Below are positions 31,964 to 41,302 of a stretch of DNA of 64,000 nucleotides, one piece after another; positions within the stretch are counted from its first letter, which is position 1, and the number at the start of each line of letters is the position of its first letter. Under the pieces are notes generated by a model. That model was not told the origin of the DNA and made no database searches. It saw only the letters and a list, made by a program, of their open reading frames with translations. Origin of the DNA: Clostridia bacterium (GTDB lineage Bacteria; Bacillota; Clostridia; Oscillospirales; CAG-272); the NCBI GenBank assembly GCA_017399105.1, contig JAFQEJ010000021.1:1-64000 (forward strand), written 5' to 3'. The translations under genes and the position numbers were made by a program.

Positions 31964-33250
31964 TCAGTCCTTCAGCGTGATCTTGATGCAGGTATAGATG
32001 TCATCATACAGTTCATAGCGCGGCACATTCACATAGGCAATGCCGCCGTAGTTGGAGGTGCGCCAGTCATTGTAGAGCTTCATTTCGCTTCCGTCGCTGA
32101 CAAAGCGGCAGGACTCAATACGTTCTCCCGGGATACCGAGCAGTGCCAGCGGGCCTACAGGCTGGTCCATGACAAGGGCATAGATATCCTTTCCGTTCTG
32201 GGTGTAACGTCCCCACTCAGGCTTTGGAAATTCCGAAATGCCGCAGCCGTAGACGCATTCACCGTTGTCTGCCATCCATCTTCCAACGCCCTCGAGGATC
32301 TCACGGGAGCGTGCGGGAATGCGACCCTTGGCATCAGGACCGACGTTGAGCAGCATGTTGCCGCCCTTGCTGACACATTCGATGAGCTTGCGGACAACTA
32401 CCTTTTCATCCTTATAATTGGTGTCACCGCTGTGATAGCCCCAGTGATCGTTCAGCGTGATGCATGCCTCCCAGGGAACAGGCTCGCCCTTGACATTGAC
32501 AATGCCCTCAGGGGGAATAATGCACTCAGGTGAGGTGAAGTCTCCCGAATAGAAGGAAGGCGTCTCTTCAATCAGCGAACCGAAGCCTTCGCCGCTGACC
32601 TCGAGGCGGTTGTCGGTGAGCATATCGGGCTGATAGCTGCGTACCATTTTGATCAGCTCGGTAGCACGCCATTTTTCGCCGCGCATCTCGCCGTAGGAAT
32701 AGTCGAACCACATGATATCCAGCTTGCCGTAGTTGGTGCAGAGCTCCTTTACCTGTCCGTGCATATAGTCGAGGTATTCGTCAAAGGGGCGGCGCTCGAT
32801 ATAGGCAGGATTATTGCGGTGGGGGTGGGAGTGATGCTGGTAGGCGGGATAGGCAGGGTGATTCCAGTCGATGAGAGAATAATAGAGTCCGACCTTTAAT
32901 CCTTCCGCACGGAAAGCATCGAGAAATTCGCGCACTAAATCGCGTCCGCATGTTGTAGTGGTGGATTTGAAGTTGGTGAATGCCGAGTCGAAGAGACAGA
33001 AGCCGTCATGATGCTTGGCGGTCAGCACCGCATACTTCATTCCGGCAGCCTTGGCAAGCTTCGCCCATGCGGCGGGATCATATTCGGTGGGGTTGAATTC
33101 CTCAAAATATTTGTAATATTCGGCATCCTCATAGCATTCGGTGCCTCTGCCCCATTCGCCTCTTGCGGGGATGGAATAGAGTCCCCAGTGAATGAACATG
33201 CCAAATCGGTCGTGACGGAACCACTTGCTTCTCGGAAAATTCTCGTACAT
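31964..33250 (-). CDS. Alpha-L-fucosidase (GH29)
   Basis: A 428-residue GH29 enzyme releasing L-fucose from glycans. The N-terminus RFGMFIHWGLYSIPARGEW and the KHHDGFCLFDSAFT segment (about 78-91) are diagnostic. The nucleophile Asp is in DIMWFDYSYGE (about 180). The C-terminal beta domain is short. There is no signal peptide, so it acts on imported oligosaccharides in the cytoplasm. AGGAGG precedes the ATG. It lies upstream of a minus-strand AraC regulator gene (141 bases apart, same strand) and back to back with the GHL6-fucI pair, making a fucose locus. Confidence 0.93.
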   Translation of the reverse strand: MYENFPRSKWFRHDRFGMFIHWGLYSIPARGEWGRGTECYEDAEYYKYFEEFNPTEYDPAAWAKLAKAAGMKYAVLTAKHHDGFCLFDSAFTNFKSTTTTCGRDLVREFLDAFRAEGLKVGLYYSLIDWNHPAYPAYQHHSHPHRNNPAYIERRPFDEYLDYMHGQVKELCTNYGKLDIMWFDYSYGEMRGEKWRATELIKMVRSYQPDMLTDNRLEVSGEGFGSLIEETPSFYSGDFTSPECIIPPEGIVNVKGEPVPWEACITLNDHWGYHSGDTNYKDEKVVVRKLIECVSKGGNMLLNVGPDAKGRIPARSREILEGVGRWMADNGECVYGCGISEFPKPEWGRYTQNGKDIYALVMDQPVGPLALLGIPGERIESCRFVSDGSEMKLYNDWRTSNYGGIAYVNVPRYELYDDIYTCIKITLKD

Positions 33251-33391
33251 GGTGTGTACCTCCTGATAAAAAATAATATATCCGATCAGAATGATAAATA
33301 CAGTAATATCATGGCAGATAAAATTTTGCTTGCGGTATTATTCGAAAGAATATTAAATTATTATCCTGACATAAGCAGCCTTCTGCCGCTT

Positions 33392-34204
33392 TTATTTCAC
33401 TTGATGCTGAGCTGCGTACTTTTTTGGCGGCATACCGGTATGAGCCTTGAAAACGCTGATAAAATAGCTCAGATCCTTGAAGCCGCAGGAATAGGCACAT
33501 TCGGTTACCGATTCTCCCGACAGCAGCTGTTTGCATGCACACTCGATGCGGTAGGCGGCAAGGTACTCGATGGGAGTTTGCGCCGTGATCTGCTTGAAGC
33601 AGCGGCAGAAATAGTTGGGACTCATGGAGCAGCTGGCGGCAAGCTCGGCAAGGGTGATGGGACGGTGGTAATTTTCCTCGATGAAGGTGATGGCGCCCTT
33701 GAGCTTGTCAAAATCACCGCTGGCAACAGGCATGCGTCCGCTCTGCAGGGAGACCGCTTTATACGTGATGCTGTAGAGATATCCCATGATTTCAAGCTCC
33801 TTGTCGTTCTCTTCTCCGAAAAAGCATTCAAAGAGTGCCCCGAGCAGCTTCTCATCCGTGAAGCGTGTGGGCGAGATCAGCTTGGCTTTGATTTGAGCGC
33901 GGCATTTGGGTACCGCGTAGAGCAGAGAAGGCGAGAAGACAAGACACTGGTAGATACACCGCTCGGCGATTCCTCCGTGGACAATACCGCCGGGGATGAA
34001 AAGCCCCTCTCCTGCCTCCAGTCGATAGGACTCACCGTTGAGCTGCAGGGTGAGGCTGCCCTCAAGCACGCGGACAATCTCAAAATCCTTGTGCCAATGA
34101 TAGCGCATCTGATAGCTGGGATGCCGCTCGGTAAGATGGTAGAATTCAATGGGGAAATCGGGGGTACCGCGCTGGGTGTTTTCGTGAAGTGCGCCCGAAA
34201 TCAA
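33392..34204 (-). CDS. AraC-family transcriptional regulator
   Basis: A 270-residue regulator. An N-terminal cupin domain (YHWHKDFEIVRVLEGSLTL, about 35-60) would bind a sugar. The C-terminal double helix-turn-helix (about 170-265) is clear in TLAELAASCSMSPNYFCRCFK and VTECAYSCGFKDLSYFISVFK. The start is taken as TTG at 34204, since GAGGTG lies 6 bases upstream and there is no ATG; GTG at 34213 is an alternative. It is divergent from the GHL6-fucI genes and upstream of the fucosidase, so it is the likely activator of this fucose locus. Confidence 0.88.
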   Translation of the reverse strand: MISGALHENTQRGTPDFPIEFYHLTERHPSYQMRYHWHKDFEIVRVLEGSLTLQLNGESYRLEAGEGLFIPGGIVHGGIAERCIYQCLVFSPSLLYAVPKCRAQIKAKLISPTRFTDEKLLGALFECFFGEENDKELEIMGYLYSITYKAVSLQSGRMPVASGDFDKLKGAITFIEENYHRPITLAELAASCSMSPNYFCRCFKQITAQTPIEYLAAYRIECACKQLLSGESVTECAYSCGFKDLSYFISVFKAHTGMPPKKYAAQHQVK

Positions 34205-34321
34205 AATGATCACCTCGAGGATAAAATATTGATACTTTTTGATATTATACCACAAGTAAATTATGAATTGCAATGATATAATTTAATTAACAGTAAAAAA
34301 ATTCCGAAAGGAGCTATCAAT

Positions 34322-36289
34322 ATGAATTACCGTCAGGTACATCTCGATTTCCATACCAGCGAAAAGATTGAGGGCATCGGCGAAGCCTTCGATAAAGCAC
34401 AGTTTCAGGAGATGCTGAAGCTGGGGCATGTCAATTCCATTACCGTTTTCTCCAAGTGCCATCACGGCTGGGCATATCATCCCTCGAAAGCAAATCAGAT
34501 GCATCCTCATCTCAAGTTCGATCTGCTTGGCGCCCAGATTGAAGCTGCTCATGAGATCGGTGTAAAAACGCCGGTCTATCTCTCGGCAGGTCTTGATGAA
34601 AAATATGCGCGCACCCACAGAGAGCATCTTGTCCGCGCCGCCAATGACTCGGTTGGAAGCAGCACGCCCGATTTCATGCGCCCCGGCTATCACAAGATGT
34701 GCCTCAATACACCATATCTCGATATCCTTCTCGATCAGATCCGCGAGGTCTGCGAGAACTATGATGCCGACGGTATTTTCCTTGATATCGTCTGTGTACA
34801 GCCCTGCTACTGCCAGACCTGTATGACACAGCTTGAGGAGGAGGGCGGCGATCCGAATAATTTCGCCGATGTAATGGCACAGGCTGAGCGTGTTTACGCC
34901 AACTATGTCCGCCGCGTGCGCGAAACCATCGATTCGGTGAAGCCCGGACTGCCTGTATTCCACAACGGAGGTCACATCCGCCGCGGCAGAAGAGATCTTG
35001 CACATGCCAACACCCATCTTGAGCTGGAATCGCTTCCCACCGGCGGTTGGGGTTATGATCATTTCCCCATGTCAGCGGCATATTCTCGTACTCTGGGAAT
35101 GGATTTTCTTGGTATGACAGGTAAATTCCATACCTCATGGGGGGAATTTGGCGGTTATAAGCACCCCAATGCGCTGCGTTATGAAGTGGCACTTTCTGCA
35201 GCAACCGGTGCACATTGCTCGGTGGGAGATCAACTCCATCCTTCCGGCAGAATGGACCCTGCTACCTATTCGATTATCGGCGCAGGCTACAGCGAGCTGG
35301 AGGTGAAGGAACCCTGGCTTGATGGCTACAAGAATAAAGCCGATATTGCGGTTCTCAGCATTGAGGCACTGAATAATTATTATGAGCAAAAAATGCTTCC
35401 CACCGTAGGAAGCGATGTTCCCGACAAGGGCTGTGCGCGCATACTTCTTGAGGGACATTACCTGTTTGATTACATTGATACCGAAGCCAACCTTGACGGC
35501 TACAAGCTGCTGATTCTGCCCGATACCGCGATCCTCGATGGGGAGCTGGCTGAGAAGATCAAAGCTTATGTCAGGGGCGGCGGCAAGGTGTTGGCGAGCG
35601 GCAGAGCGGCTACGCTCGACGGAAGCTTTGCTCTCGATTTCGGATGCGAATTTGCCGGTGCGAGTGAAATCCGCCCCGACTATGTCCGTCCCCGTTTTGA
35701 TATTGGCTTTATGCCCGAAGCAGCCTGCCTCATGAGATGTCAGGGATACCGCATCAAAAATGTACGCGGTCAGGTGCTTGCCGACCGTGAGGATTCCTAC
35801 TTCAACCGTACCCGTGAGCATTTCTGCTCACATCAGCATGCCCCCAACAATATCGCATCCCGTGAGAGCGCAGTGGTGATGGGAGCTGATGGTGCCTATA
35901 TCGGCTGGGATGTCTTCGAGGAATATGCCACCTCGGGTATTATCACCGCCAAGGCACTGGTGATCGGCGTGCTCGAAGCGCTGCTCCCCAATAAACAGAT
36001 TTCGACCAATCTCGGTGCACAGGGCGTGGTTACCCTCACCGAAAAGGGCAATTCCGAGATCGTCCATCTGCTTTATGCGCCCCCCATCAGAAGAGGAAAC
36101 GGCGTTGAAATTATTGAGGATCTGCCCACTGTTTGTGACACAACCGTATCGGCGAAGTGTGCGGAAGAGCCTGCGTCGGTTCGTCTGGTGCCCGATATGA
36201 AGGAAATCCCCTTTACTTATACCGATGGCAAGGTGACCTTTGAAATCGATCGCTTTGTCTGCCATCAAATGATTGAAATTCTGAAATAA
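34322..36289 (+). CDS. GHL6-type glycoside hydrolase with beta-galactosidase-like trimerisation domain
   Basis: A 655-residue protein. Residues about 1-330 match hypothetical glycosyl hydrolase family GHL6 ([31 protein letters not shown]), with the acidic [20 protein letters not shown] segment (about 148-167) likely near the active site. A central domain (about 340-460, ending in [20 protein letters not shown] with [11 protein letters not shown]) matches the beta-galactosidase trimerisation domain. There is no signal peptide. AAAGGAG lies 8 bases before the ATG. It is followed 20 bases later by fucI, which implies an alpha-L-fucosidase or another fucosyl-linked activity; this is inference. 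Confidence 0.82.
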   Translation: MNYRQVHLDFHTSEKIEGIGEAFDKAQFQEMLKLGHVNSITVFSKCHHGWAYHPSKANQMHPHLKFDLLGAQIEAAHEIGVKTPVYLSAGLDEKYARTHREHLVRAANDSVGSSTPDFMRPGYHKMCLNTPYLDILLDQIREVCENYDADGIFLDIVCVQPCYCQTCMTQLEEEGGDPNNFADVMAQAERVYANYVRRVRETIDSVKPGLPVFHNGGHIRRGRRDLAHANTHLELESLPTGGWGYDHFPMSAAYSRTLGMDFLGMTGKFHTSWGEFGGYKHPNALRYEVALSAATGAHCSVGDQLHPSGRMDPATYSIIGAGYSELEVKEPWLDGYKNKADIAVLSIEALNNYYEQKMLPTVGSDVPDKGCARILLEGHYLFDYIDTEANLDGYKLLILPDTAILDGELAEKIKAYVRGGGKVLASGRAATLDGSFALDFGCEFAGASEIRPDYVRPRFDIGFMPEAACLMRCQGYRIKNVRGQVLADREDSYFNRTREHFCSHQHAPNNIASRESAVVMGADGAYIGWDVFEEYATSGIITAKALVIGVLEALLPNKQISTNLGAQGVVTLTEKGNSEIVHLLYAPPIRRGNGVEIIEDLPTVCDTTVSAKCAEEPASVRLVPDMKEIPFTYTDGKVTFEIDRFVCHQMIEILK

Positions 36290-36309
36290 AACATACGGAG
36301 GTAATACAT

Positions 36310-38094
36310 ATGACATATCCCAAGATCGGTATCCGTCCCGTAATCGACGGAAGATGGGGCGGCGTCAGAGAGTCGCTTGAAGTTAAAACCATGACCATGG
36401 CAAAGGCTGCAGCTGAGCTGATTTCGTCCAACCTGCGCTATATGGACGGCACCCCTGTTCAGTGCGTGATCGGATGCACCACCATCGGCGGCGGCGCTGA
36501 GGCTGCAAAGGTCGCCGAGCAGTTTGCAAAGGAAAACGTCACCGCAACTCTTTCGGTCACTCCCTGCTGGTGTTATGGCAGTGAGACCATGGATCTCGAT
36601 CCCCTGACCATCAAGGCAATCTGGGGCTTTAACGGTACCGAGCGTCCCGGTGCGGTCTATCTTGCCGCTGCTATGGCTGCTCATGCGCAGAGAGGTCTGC
36701 CTGCCTTCTCGATCTACGGTCATGATGTGCAGGATGTCACCGATAATTCCATTCCCGAGGATGTGGCTGAAAAGCTGCTTCGTTTCGCACGCTGTGCTAT
36801 GGCAGTCGGTCAGATGAAGAACCGTGCCTATGTCAATATCGGCGGCATTTCCATGGGTATTGCCGGCTCTTTCTGCGATCCCATGTTCATGCAGAATTAT
36901 CTCGGACTGCGCGCCGAGTGGGTTGACCTCACCGAGGTGCTTCGCCGCATGACACTGGAAATCTATGATAAGGATGAGTACGAAAAGGCTCTTGCATGGA
37001 TCAAAGCGAACTGCCGCGAAGGCTTCGATAAGAACGCAGGCAAGAATTTTCCCGATATCATCCTCAAATCCAAGGTTGTTCCCGCAGACCGCGACTGGGA
37101 GTTTATTGCAAAGTTCACTCTGATTGTCAGAGACATTATCGGCGGAAATCCCAAGCTGGCAGAGATGGGCTGGCACGAGGAATCGCTCGGCAGAAATGCC
37201 ATTGCAGGCGGCTTCCAGGGACAGCGCATGTGGACAGACTGGCTGCCAAACGGTGACTTTACCGAGTCGATGATGGCTTCCTCCTTCGACTGGAACGGCA
37301 AAAAGCCTCCCTTCCCGCTGGCAACCGAAAATGATACGCTGAACGGTATCTCCATGCTGCTCGGTACCCTGCTCACCGGCAAGGCACCCTGCTTCCATGA
37401 TGTGCGTACCTACTGGAGCCCCGATGCGGTCAAGCGTGTCACTGGCAAGGAACTGACCGGCAAGGCTTCGGGCGGTATCATCCATCTGATCAATTCGGGC
37501 GCTACCGCAATGGACTGCACCGGCGCATCCAAGGATGATGCAGGCAACGGTACCATTAAGGAATGGTGGAATATGACCGATGCCGATATCACAGCCTGCC
37601 TGGAGGCTACCGACTGGTGCCGTGCCGATTACGAATACTTCCGCGGCGGCGGGTTCTCCTCTCACTTCAAGACTCAGGCTGAGATGCCGCTGACCATGAT
37701 CCGCATCAATATGATCGAGGGCGTAGGTCCTACCATTCAGATCGCCGAGGGATATTCGGTGGTGCTTGAGGAGGATGTACATGACAAGCTCGACCGGCGT
37801 ACCGACCCCACATGGCCCACCACATGGTTCGCTCCCATCACAAACGGAAAGGGCGCCTTTGCTGATGTGTATTCTGTTATGGCAAACTGGGGTGCAAACC
37901 ACGGCGTGACCGTCCACGGACATGTGGGTGCAGATGTAATCACCCTCGCGTCCATGCTCCGTATTCCCGTATCGCTGCATAATGTAGAGGATGCTCGCAT
38001 CTACCGTCCGCACTCCTGGGCAGCATTTGGCTGCGGTGATATGACCGCTACCGATTACAGAGCATGCGAAACCTACGGACCTATGTATAAATAA
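36310..38094 (+). CDS. fucI: L-fucose isomerase
   Basis: A 594-residue isomerase converting L-fucose to L-fuculose (and often D-arabinose to D-ribulose), nearly the length of the E. coli enzyme. Diagnostic blocks are [58 protein letters not shown] and [12 protein letters not shown], with metal-binding Glu and Asp in the central region and a His in the C-terminal [19 protein letters not shown] segment. GGAGG precedes the ATG. It is the second gene after the AraC-controlled promoter. No fuculokinase or aldolase gene is in the window, so the pathway is completed elsewhere. Confidence 0.95.
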   Translation: MTYPKIGIRPVIDGRWGGVRESLEVKTMTMAKAAAELISSNLRYMDGTPVQCVIGCTTIGGGAEAAKVAEQFAKENVTATLSVTPCWCYGSETMDLDPLTIKAIWGFNGTERPGAVYLAAAMAAHAQRGLPAFSIYGHDVQDVTDNSIPEDVAEKLLRFARCAMAVGQMKNRAYVNIGGISMGIAGSFCDPMFMQNYLGLRAEWVDLTEVLRRMTLEIYDKDEYEKALAWIKANCREGFDKNAGKNFPDIILKSKVVPADRDWEFIAKFTLIVRDIIGGNPKLAEMGWHEESLGRNAIAGGFQGQRMWTDWLPNGDFTESMMASSFDWNGKKPPFPLATENDTLNGISMLLGTLLTGKAPCFHDVRTYWSPDAVKRVTGKELTGKASGGIIHLINSGATAMDCTGASKDDAGNGTIKEWWNMTDADITACLEATDWCRADYEYFRGGGFSSHFKTQAEMPLTMIRINMIEGVGPTIQIAEGYSVVLEEDVHDKLDRRTDPTWPTTWFAPITNGKGAFADVYSVMANWGANHGVTVHGHVGADVITLASMLRIPVSLHNVEDARIYRPHSWAAFGCGDMTATDYRACETYGPMYK

Positions 38095-38108
38095 GAAAAC
38101 TGAACAAT

Positions 38109-38137
38109 CCGCAATGCCGGAGCTGCCGGCATTGCGG
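38109..38137 (+). terminator. Terminator of the GHL6-fucI operon
   Basis: A perfect 12-bp stem CCGCAATGCCGG (38109-38120) with CCGGCATTGCGG (38126-38137). The tail is A-rich rather than T-rich, so termination may be partial. Confidence 0.65.
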
Positions 38138-38146
38138 GAAATAAAA

Positions 38147-38292
38147 AATTTGTTCTGCTTTGCAAACTTTGCGACAAGCTGACTCTATCTGGCGCAGAAT
38201 GGCGAAAGTGATCTTTTTCTATGAAAAGAATGCCAAAGAAGATCGACAAAGCGATTACAAAGCTTGTCGAAAAAGTGCTCGAAATGGTTTAA
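38147..38292 (+). pseudogene. Decayed C-terminal remnant of a solute-binding lipoprotein
   Basis: Across three frames this stretch reads as the tail of the lipoprotein family at 14.8-16.3 kb. The pieces are FCFANFATS, stop, LYLAQNGESDLFL (38153-38214), then YEKNAK (38220-38237), then KKIDKAITKLVEKVLEMV ending at TAA 38290. The intact paralog has FYQFGDFNTEFLRANG...SLFAKNEKKIQKEIDSLIK at the same spacing. One stop and two frameshifts separate the pieces. The last part alone could be a 23-residue peptide starting at ATG 38221, but no ribosome site supports that. The remnant suggests that a fucose-locus binding protein was lost. Confidence 0.5.
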
Positions 38293-38347
38293 TTCAGCCG
38301 CACATATGCGGATATTATCTGCAGCATAAATCAGAAAGGAACATAAA

Positions 38348-39213
38348 ATGACCAAAATTGTAAAAATATGTAAAATCGGGGGGGGGGTAAAACAGCCGCG
38401 CTGTTAGCAACAGTTCTCCTGTTTTCCCTGCTCCTAACCTGCAGCGTCAGTGCAGAAAATGTTACAACTGTTTTAAAGGGAACACCGATCATCGACGGAC
38501 AGCTTGACGAGATCTATCTTGAATCTGGAAAGCTGGAGCTTGATAACCATGGCTTTTATGCATGGGGAGATGTGACCGAATTTGACATGAGAGCAACCGC
38601 ATACTTCCTTTGGGATTATGACTATCTGTACTGCTGTACGGTTGTTACCGATGATGATGTTTTGGATGTGGGAGCAGACAATTATGCTGACCCGCTTCCC
38701 GGTGATTATTGGATGGCTGAGGCAGTTGAAGTCTGGTATGATGAAGGCGAAGGCATCTGGAAGTCGCACATTGATGCATATGGCCGCTACTTCTATGTTG
38801 AGGATACAGGCAGAGGTGCGATGGCAACTTTCTCTCAGGAGGATGTCAAGTATACTGTCACCCAAAATGCCCAGGGGTATATTGTAGAGTATGCAATGCC
38901 CATGGCAGACCTCGAAGTAGGTCATACCCTCGGTACATCACTCCAGGTAGATGACCTTGTAAAGGCAGATAAGAGCCAGGGCTATGCTTCCGGTTCTCAG
39001 GCTGCTGATATTGTAATGACACTTTCCGCGGATGAAGCTAAGGTATCTGTTCCCGAAACTGAGGCACCTGCGACTGTGGCTCCCGAAACTGCAGCTCCTT
39101 CTGTTGATACACCCGCTCCTGCGGCTCCCGCTACCTTTGACCTTGGCGTGATTGGTTTTGTTGGTGCAGCAGCAGCTCTTCTCAGCATGCATGCTGCAAA
39201 GAAACGCAGATAA
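38348..39213 (+). CDS. CBM9-like surface protein, out of frame at a G10 tract
   Basis: A secreted protein of about 288 residues split by a homopolymer. ATG 38348 follows AGGAAC and runs 10 codons into ten G (38378-38387), after which that frame stops at 38405. The downstream frame continues with the signal peptide GKTAALLATVLLFSLLLTCS and a mature chain to 39213. Eight or eleven G would join the two. The body (GTPIIDGQLDEIYLES... TAYFLWDYDYLY) resembles the carbohydrate-binding CBM9-like/DOMON fold. A Pro/Thr/Glu-rich linker and a C-terminal anchor (TFDLGVIGFVGAAAALLSMH, then KKRR) follow, so it is wall- or membrane-anchored. Phase-variable gene, sequencing error or early decay are all possible. 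Confidence 0.72.
38378..38387 (+). repeat. Ten-base poly-G tract
   Basis: A run of ten G, 30 bases after the start codon of the CBM9-like surface protein, in an AT-rich context. The length puts the two halves of the gene in different frames. Confidence 0.9.
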
Positions 39214-39297
39214 CATATATATCAATCGTGTCGATTCACATTGATTAGTTAAAAATGATTGCTGACAGATAATATTTCCTCCATAAGTTCACATAAG

Positions 39298-39337
39298 AGG
39301 GATTGATACGTTCTACGTGTCAATCCCTTGATTTTTT
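39298..39337 (+). terminator. Terminator of the CBM9-like gene
   Basis: AGGGATTGATACG (39298-39310) pairs with CGTGTCAATCCCT (39316-39328) with one mismatch, followed by a T-rich tail. The tail also contains the next promoter's -35 box. Confidence 0.8.
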
Positions 39338-39356
39338 CTGCGGCGTATGCTACAAT
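39328..39356 (+). promoter_or_regulatory. Promoter of the threonine aldolase gene
   Basis: TTGATT (39328-39333) and TACAAT (39351-39356) with a 17-base spacer, 32 bases before the start codon. Confidence 0.6.
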
Positions 39357-39387
39357 ATTCCTATCAAATCATTGAAAGGATACCACC

Positions 39388-40413
39388 ATGCTGAATTTTG
39401 CAAGCGATTATGTGGAGGGCGCACATCCCGAAATTCTGCGCCGCCTTTGTGAAACCAATATGGAGAAGCTCACCGGCTACGGCAGCGACCCTTATTCCGC
39501 CTCGGCGAGGGAGAAGATCAAAGCCGCCTGTCAGTGCGAGGATGCTGATGTGCATTTTCTTGTGGGCGGAACTCAGACCAATCAGATTGTCATCGCTTCG
39601 ATGATGGGGGCGTCCGAAGGCGTGATTTCGGCTGAGACAGGGCATGTGAATGTCCATGAAGCGGGAGCGATTGAATATACGGGACACAAGGTCTTTTCTC
39701 TGCCGCAGAAAGAAGGAAAGCTTTCCGCCTCCGATGTGCGTGCCTTCCTTGAAGCATTTTGGAATGATGAAAACCATGACCATATGGTCTTTCCCGGCAT
39801 GGTTTATATCTCGCATCCCACCGAATACGGCACGCTTTATACCAAAGCCGAGCTTGCTGCACTCTCCGAGGTTTGCCGCGAATTTGAAATCCCCCTCTTC
39901 CTTGACGGTGCGCGTCTCGGTTACGGACTGATGAGTCTGCATACCGATCTGATGCTGCCCGATATTGCCTCGCTCTGCGATGTTTTTTATATTGGCGGCA
40001 CCAAGGTGGGGGCACTCTGCGGCGAAGCGGTGGTCTTTACGAAGAATAATACCCCAAAGCACTTCATCACCGTCATCAAGCGTCACGGAGCACTGCTTGC
40101 TAAAGGCAGACTGCTGGGCATCCAATTTGACACCCTCTTTACCGATGATCTCTATATGAAGATCTCCCGACATGCCATCCAGCTGGCAGAGGAGCTGATT
40201 GCCCTGCTGCGCGAAAAGGGCTATCTCTTCTATCTCAATTCGCCTACCAATCAGCAGTTTGTGATTCTCACCGCCGAGCAGTATGAGCGTCTGAAAGAAG
40301 AGGTGGTCTTCAGCATCTGGGAGAAGCTTCCCGACGGAGGAGCAGTGGTGCGCTTTGCCACAAGCTGGGCAACTCAAAAAGAAGATATTGCGGCACTTGC
40401 TGCTTTATTATAA
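39388..40413 (+). CDS. ltaE: Low-specificity L-threonine aldolase
   Basis: A 341-residue PLP enzyme of the beta-eliminating lyase/threonine aldolase family, cleaving threonine (or allo-threonine) to glycine and acetaldehyde. The cofactor lysine is in YIGGTKVGALCGEA (about residue 206), with LFLDGARLGYGL (about 170) as the cofactor-ring Asp region and FLVGGTQTNQIV (about 53) as the phosphate-binding loop. GAAAGG lies 9 bases before the ATG. It is followed 12 bases later by an alpha/beta hydrolase gene, in one operon ending at a strong terminator. Confidence 0.9.
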   Translation: MLNFASDYVEGAHPEILRRLCETNMEKLTGYGSDPYSASAREKIKAACQCEDADVHFLVGGTQTNQIVIASMMGASEGVISAETGHVNVHEAGAIEYTGHKVFSLPQKEGKLSASDVRAFLEAFWNDENHDHMVFPGMVYISHPTEYGTLYTKAELAALSEVCREFEIPLFLDGARLGYGLMSLHTDLMLPDIASLCDVFYIGGTKVGALCGEAVVFTKNNTPKHFITVIKRHGALLAKGRLLGIQFDTLFTDDLYMKISRHAIQLAEELIALLREKGYLFYLNSPTNQQFVILTAEQYERLKEEVVFSIWEKLPDGGAVVRFATSWATQKEDIAALAALL

Positions 40414-40425
40414 GGAGGAAATTTC

Positions 40426-41136
40426 ATGGAAAAGATCATTACATATGAAAATCTCCGCAACTTCGCCTACTCCAACGATAAGCTCTGCAAGGGGAAAATC
40501 CGTGGCATCGTGCTTTCTTTCTTTGGGCTCGGGGGCATGTCAATGTTCGACGATGAGCCTAACGGCACCGATCTTGCCGGGCAGGATGTGGTTTACCTCA
40601 TCCCCTATAACAATCCCTGGGCATGGATGAATCGGCAGGCGGTAAGCTATACCGACGAGCTGGTGGATGTGATTATGAATCACTATCATCTCCCCGAGGA
40701 TATTCCCATTGTTTCCACCGGCGGCAGCATGGGCGGACTTTCCGCGCTGACCTATATGGCATATGCAAAGCGAACACCTGCCGCATGTGTTGCCAACTGC
40801 CCGGTCTGCGATCTGCCCTATCACTTTACCGAGCGCCCCGATCTGCCCCGCACCCTTTATTCTGCTTTCGCAAATTATGAGGGCAGCATGCAGGATGCGC
40901 TTGAGTCGGCATCTCCCCTTCATCTGGCAGCGAAAATGCCCGAAGCGGTGTATACGATTTTCCACTGTGAGTGTGATATGGCGGTGAACAAAGAGGCTCA
41001 CAGCGATCGGTTTGTCGAAGCGCTGAGAGGACGGATGCCGGTGACCTATTACGCTGTTCCCGAGAAGGGACACTGCGATCTTACACCCGAGATGTGGGAA
41101 AAGTGGCGCGAAGCAATGCTGGCGCAGATGAAATAG
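40426..41136 (+). CDS. Alpha/beta hydrolase (prolyl-oligopeptidase-like)
   Basis: A 236-residue serine hydrolase. The nucleophile elbow is STGGSMGGLSAL (Ser near residue 104). An Asp-containing loop FHCECDMAVNKEAHSD (about 182) and the C-terminal His in PEKGHCDLTPEMW (about 216) complete the catalytic triad. There is no signal peptide, so it is cytoplasmic. AAGGAGG precedes the ATG, and it is co-transcribed with the threonine aldolase. The substrate is unknown; small ester or peptide substrates are typical. Confidence 0.82.
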   Translation: MEKIITYENLRNFAYSNDKLCKGKIRGIVLSFFGLGGMSMFDDEPNGTDLAGQDVVYLIPYNNPWAWMNRQAVSYTDELVDVIMNHYHLPEDIPIVSTGGSMGGLSALTYMAYAKRTPAACVANCPVCDLPYHFTERPDLPRTLYSAFANYEGSMQDALESASPLHLAAKMPEAVYTIFHCECDMAVNKEAHSDRFVEALRGRMPVTYYAVPEKGHCDLTPEMWEKWREAMLAQMK

Positions 41137-41143
41137 AATGAGC

Positions 41144-41178
41144 AGGGACTGTCGCATTTGCATGCGACAGTCCCTTTC
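41144..41178 (+). terminator. Terminator with GCATTTGCAT core
   Basis: A perfect 14-bp stem (41144-41157 with 41162-41175) and TTGC loop, then T-rich bases. Its apex shares GCATTTGCATG with the hairpins at 13203 and 50339. Confidence 0.85.
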
Positions 41179-41231
41179 ATTAGCTTGCAGTTGATAAAAA
41201 TTGCTCACTTGACCGTTTTTGGCAGGAATAG

Positions 41232-41260
41232 TTGACAAACAAATGTTTGGGTGATATACT
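41232..41260 (+). promoter_or_regulatory. Promoter of the UvrD-like helicase
   Basis: TTGACA (41232-41237) and TATACT (41255-41260) with a 17-base spacer, 42 bases before the start codon. Confidence 0.8.
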
Positions 41261-41302
41261 GAATATGCTGGTTATAACGAATAAATGTTTTTGGAGACCG
41301 TT

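Noticed and set aside
36265..38013. A 582-codon open frame antisense to fucI
   Set aside because: It covers L-fucose isomerase motifs on the other strand; no start signal.
38160..38351. A 63-codon plus-strand frame after fucI
   Set aside because: It has no start codon with a ribosome site; the region is better explained as the remnant of a lipoprotein gene in mixed frames.
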